NCBI GenBank assembly: GCA_949358305.1
Contig: OX442315.1
Location: forward strand, 35,490,427-35,554,426
DNA length: 64,000 nucleotides
Source: Strigamia acuminata
Lineage: Eukaryota; Arthropoda; Chilopoda; Geophilomorpha; Linotaeniidae
Direction of reading: 5' to 3'
Of this stretch, positions 62,919 through 64,000 are shown piece after piece. Every line of letters begins with the position of its first letter. Positions within the stretch are counted from its first letter, which is position 1. The translations under genes and the position numbers were made by a program. The notes beneath the pieces are model-generated. The model saw nothing but the letters and a program-made list of their open reading frames with translations, searched no databases and was not told the origin of the DNA.

Positions 62919-64000
62919 GTATGTTTGTTTTAATCTGGTTCTAACGAATGCGTTTTTCCCCCAAATAAAACCCTTTAAAAGAATGCACTTATGCAAATAA
63001 AAAGAAAGGATAGTTCTCACAAAAGTCAATTCAGGGCTAAACAAATACCGGGCTTCTGATGGCCATTGTTGTGACGTTTGCCAACTATTGTAGTTGGCAC
63101 AGGTCGCTATTTCCATTGCCGGTGCTGGTTTACATTTCCGCCAAAAAGATTGTCATTTTAAAATGTAGTTCTACGTAAAAAAAAAACTGAAGCACAATCG
63201 CACAATTAATGAACCTCAATCTGTAGGATCACTCTTCAGAAGACCCAACTAGGGTTACTCAAAATCAGAACTTTTAGCAAAACCTGTATATCGATATTCA
63301 ATATTCAAAAATCGGAAAAACCGGTATTTTTCGGTAATGAAGTAAAATAAAATAGCTACAATTTTAAATATTGGCACGTGTGACTTGGGGTGAATCACAC
63401 ATAACAATTAATTTAAAGTTTTAGGTTCAATTAACTGAGAATTTTGTAAAGAGAGAAATGACACAAAGTTTCAATTTAAACTAAAGTCATAATTATTTTA
63501 TTCATGGGATTGAATGCTTACAATTACAGAAGCTGCATTCAAAAACTCTAAAACGTATGCAAAACTCGTTTCGTGTTTGTACATGTGACGTCATTCCCAT
63601 TGAATAACATGGGAATGTTTTACATACGTTTTAGAGTTTTTGAATGCAGCTAGAATAAATCTCAAATCATAAACTTAAACTTCATTTATCTTAACTTAAT
63701 AAAAGACAAGTGACAAACAAATAATCAATCAGATTTATCATAGACAATTGGGTTTTGATCCAAAGAAGCCAAGCACTGAAGGTGCTGGCCCCAGAGAACC
63801 ATTCGATGTTCATAGTTTGGTGCCTGGAAGAGAACTAACTTAAATTAACTCAAATGCTTTCCAAGTTAACTGGGTTTCCCCCTATCAACATACAGTTGAA
63901 TCTCCCAGTGGTGCTGAATGCAAAAGAAATCCAGCGCCAACTGGTGAGGAATTTCGTAACTTCTCATTCTAACTAAGCGTTTAGACTCGCTACTTTTTAG
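62919..64000. other. Intron 6 of channel copy 4, running off the window
   Basis: It starts with the donor gtatgt and matches the start of the corresponding intron of copy 2 (gaatgcacttatgcaa, aaagaaaggatagttctcac, gccaaaaagatt). It holds the hairpin at 63531-63651. No unit 2 exon is seen before the end. Beyond 63360 no counterpart in the other copies is apparent. Confidence 0.65.
63531..63651. repeat. Perfect 29-bp-arm hairpin (MITE-like)
   Basis: 63531-63559 (agctgcattcaaaaactc ...) and 63623-63651 are perfect inverted copies around a 63-bp loop that itself contains cattcccatt/gggaatg. It is a likely small MITE; perfect arms suggest a recent origin. Confidence 0.8.

Overview
The window is eukaryotic: genes are split into many short exons by GT-AG introns, spacers are AT-rich, and much of the DNA is transposons in several layers. 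The gene content (a Mut-7/Nibbler-type exonuclease and an expanded DEG/ENaC channel family) and a Copia primer site that is an exact complement of the animal initiator-Met tRNA 3' end, as I remember it, point to an invertebrate animal, probably an arthropod. I cannot name the species.

Left part (1-9 kb, minus strand): two head-to-tail paralogues of a Mut-7/Nibbler/EXD3-like protein, with a helical N-terminal region, a DEDDy 3'-5' exonuclease and a Mut7-C domain. Copy A (2101-5517) reads through; copy B (5890-8991) carries an apparent 1-nt insertion and a GC splice donor.

Middle part (9-43 kb, plus strand): a tandem array of four copies of an unusual DEG/ENaC channel gene. Each copy encodes, or once encoded, two complete channel subunits fused head to tail. 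One uninterrupted 808-bp exon carries the pore helix (TM2) of unit 1, a cytosolic linker and TM1 of unit 2. The exon-phase series of unit 1 (0-1, 1-0, 0-0, 0-2) is repeated exactly in unit 2, so the gene arose by internal duplication. Copy 3 (28133-33232, 11 exons, 831 codons) is the only one that reads through, and a MITE has rewritten its C-terminus. Copy 1 is cut off by a transposon, copy 2 has a frameshift, and copy 4 has a nonsense codon plus a 19.8-kb insertion. Introns and spacers hold MITEs, solo LTRs and duplicated spacer blocks. One TIR element (13644-15338) carries a captured piece of the splicing factor gene U2AF1, intron included.

Right part (43-63 kb): a full-length Ty3/Gypsy element (42978-62804, minus strand, TSD tggt) sits inside exon 6 of channel copy 4, and a Copia element (45590-52713, plus strand, TSD cttcg) is nested in it. 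Both have target-site duplications, primer sites and LTR pairs that look identical by eye, so both insertions are young. The Gypsy element has gag, a classical -1 slippery site, pol (broken once between RT and RNase H) and a large spliced, Ser/Arg-rich accessory gene that I do not recognise. From 62805 the channel exon resumes, and unit 2 of copy 4 would lie beyond the window.
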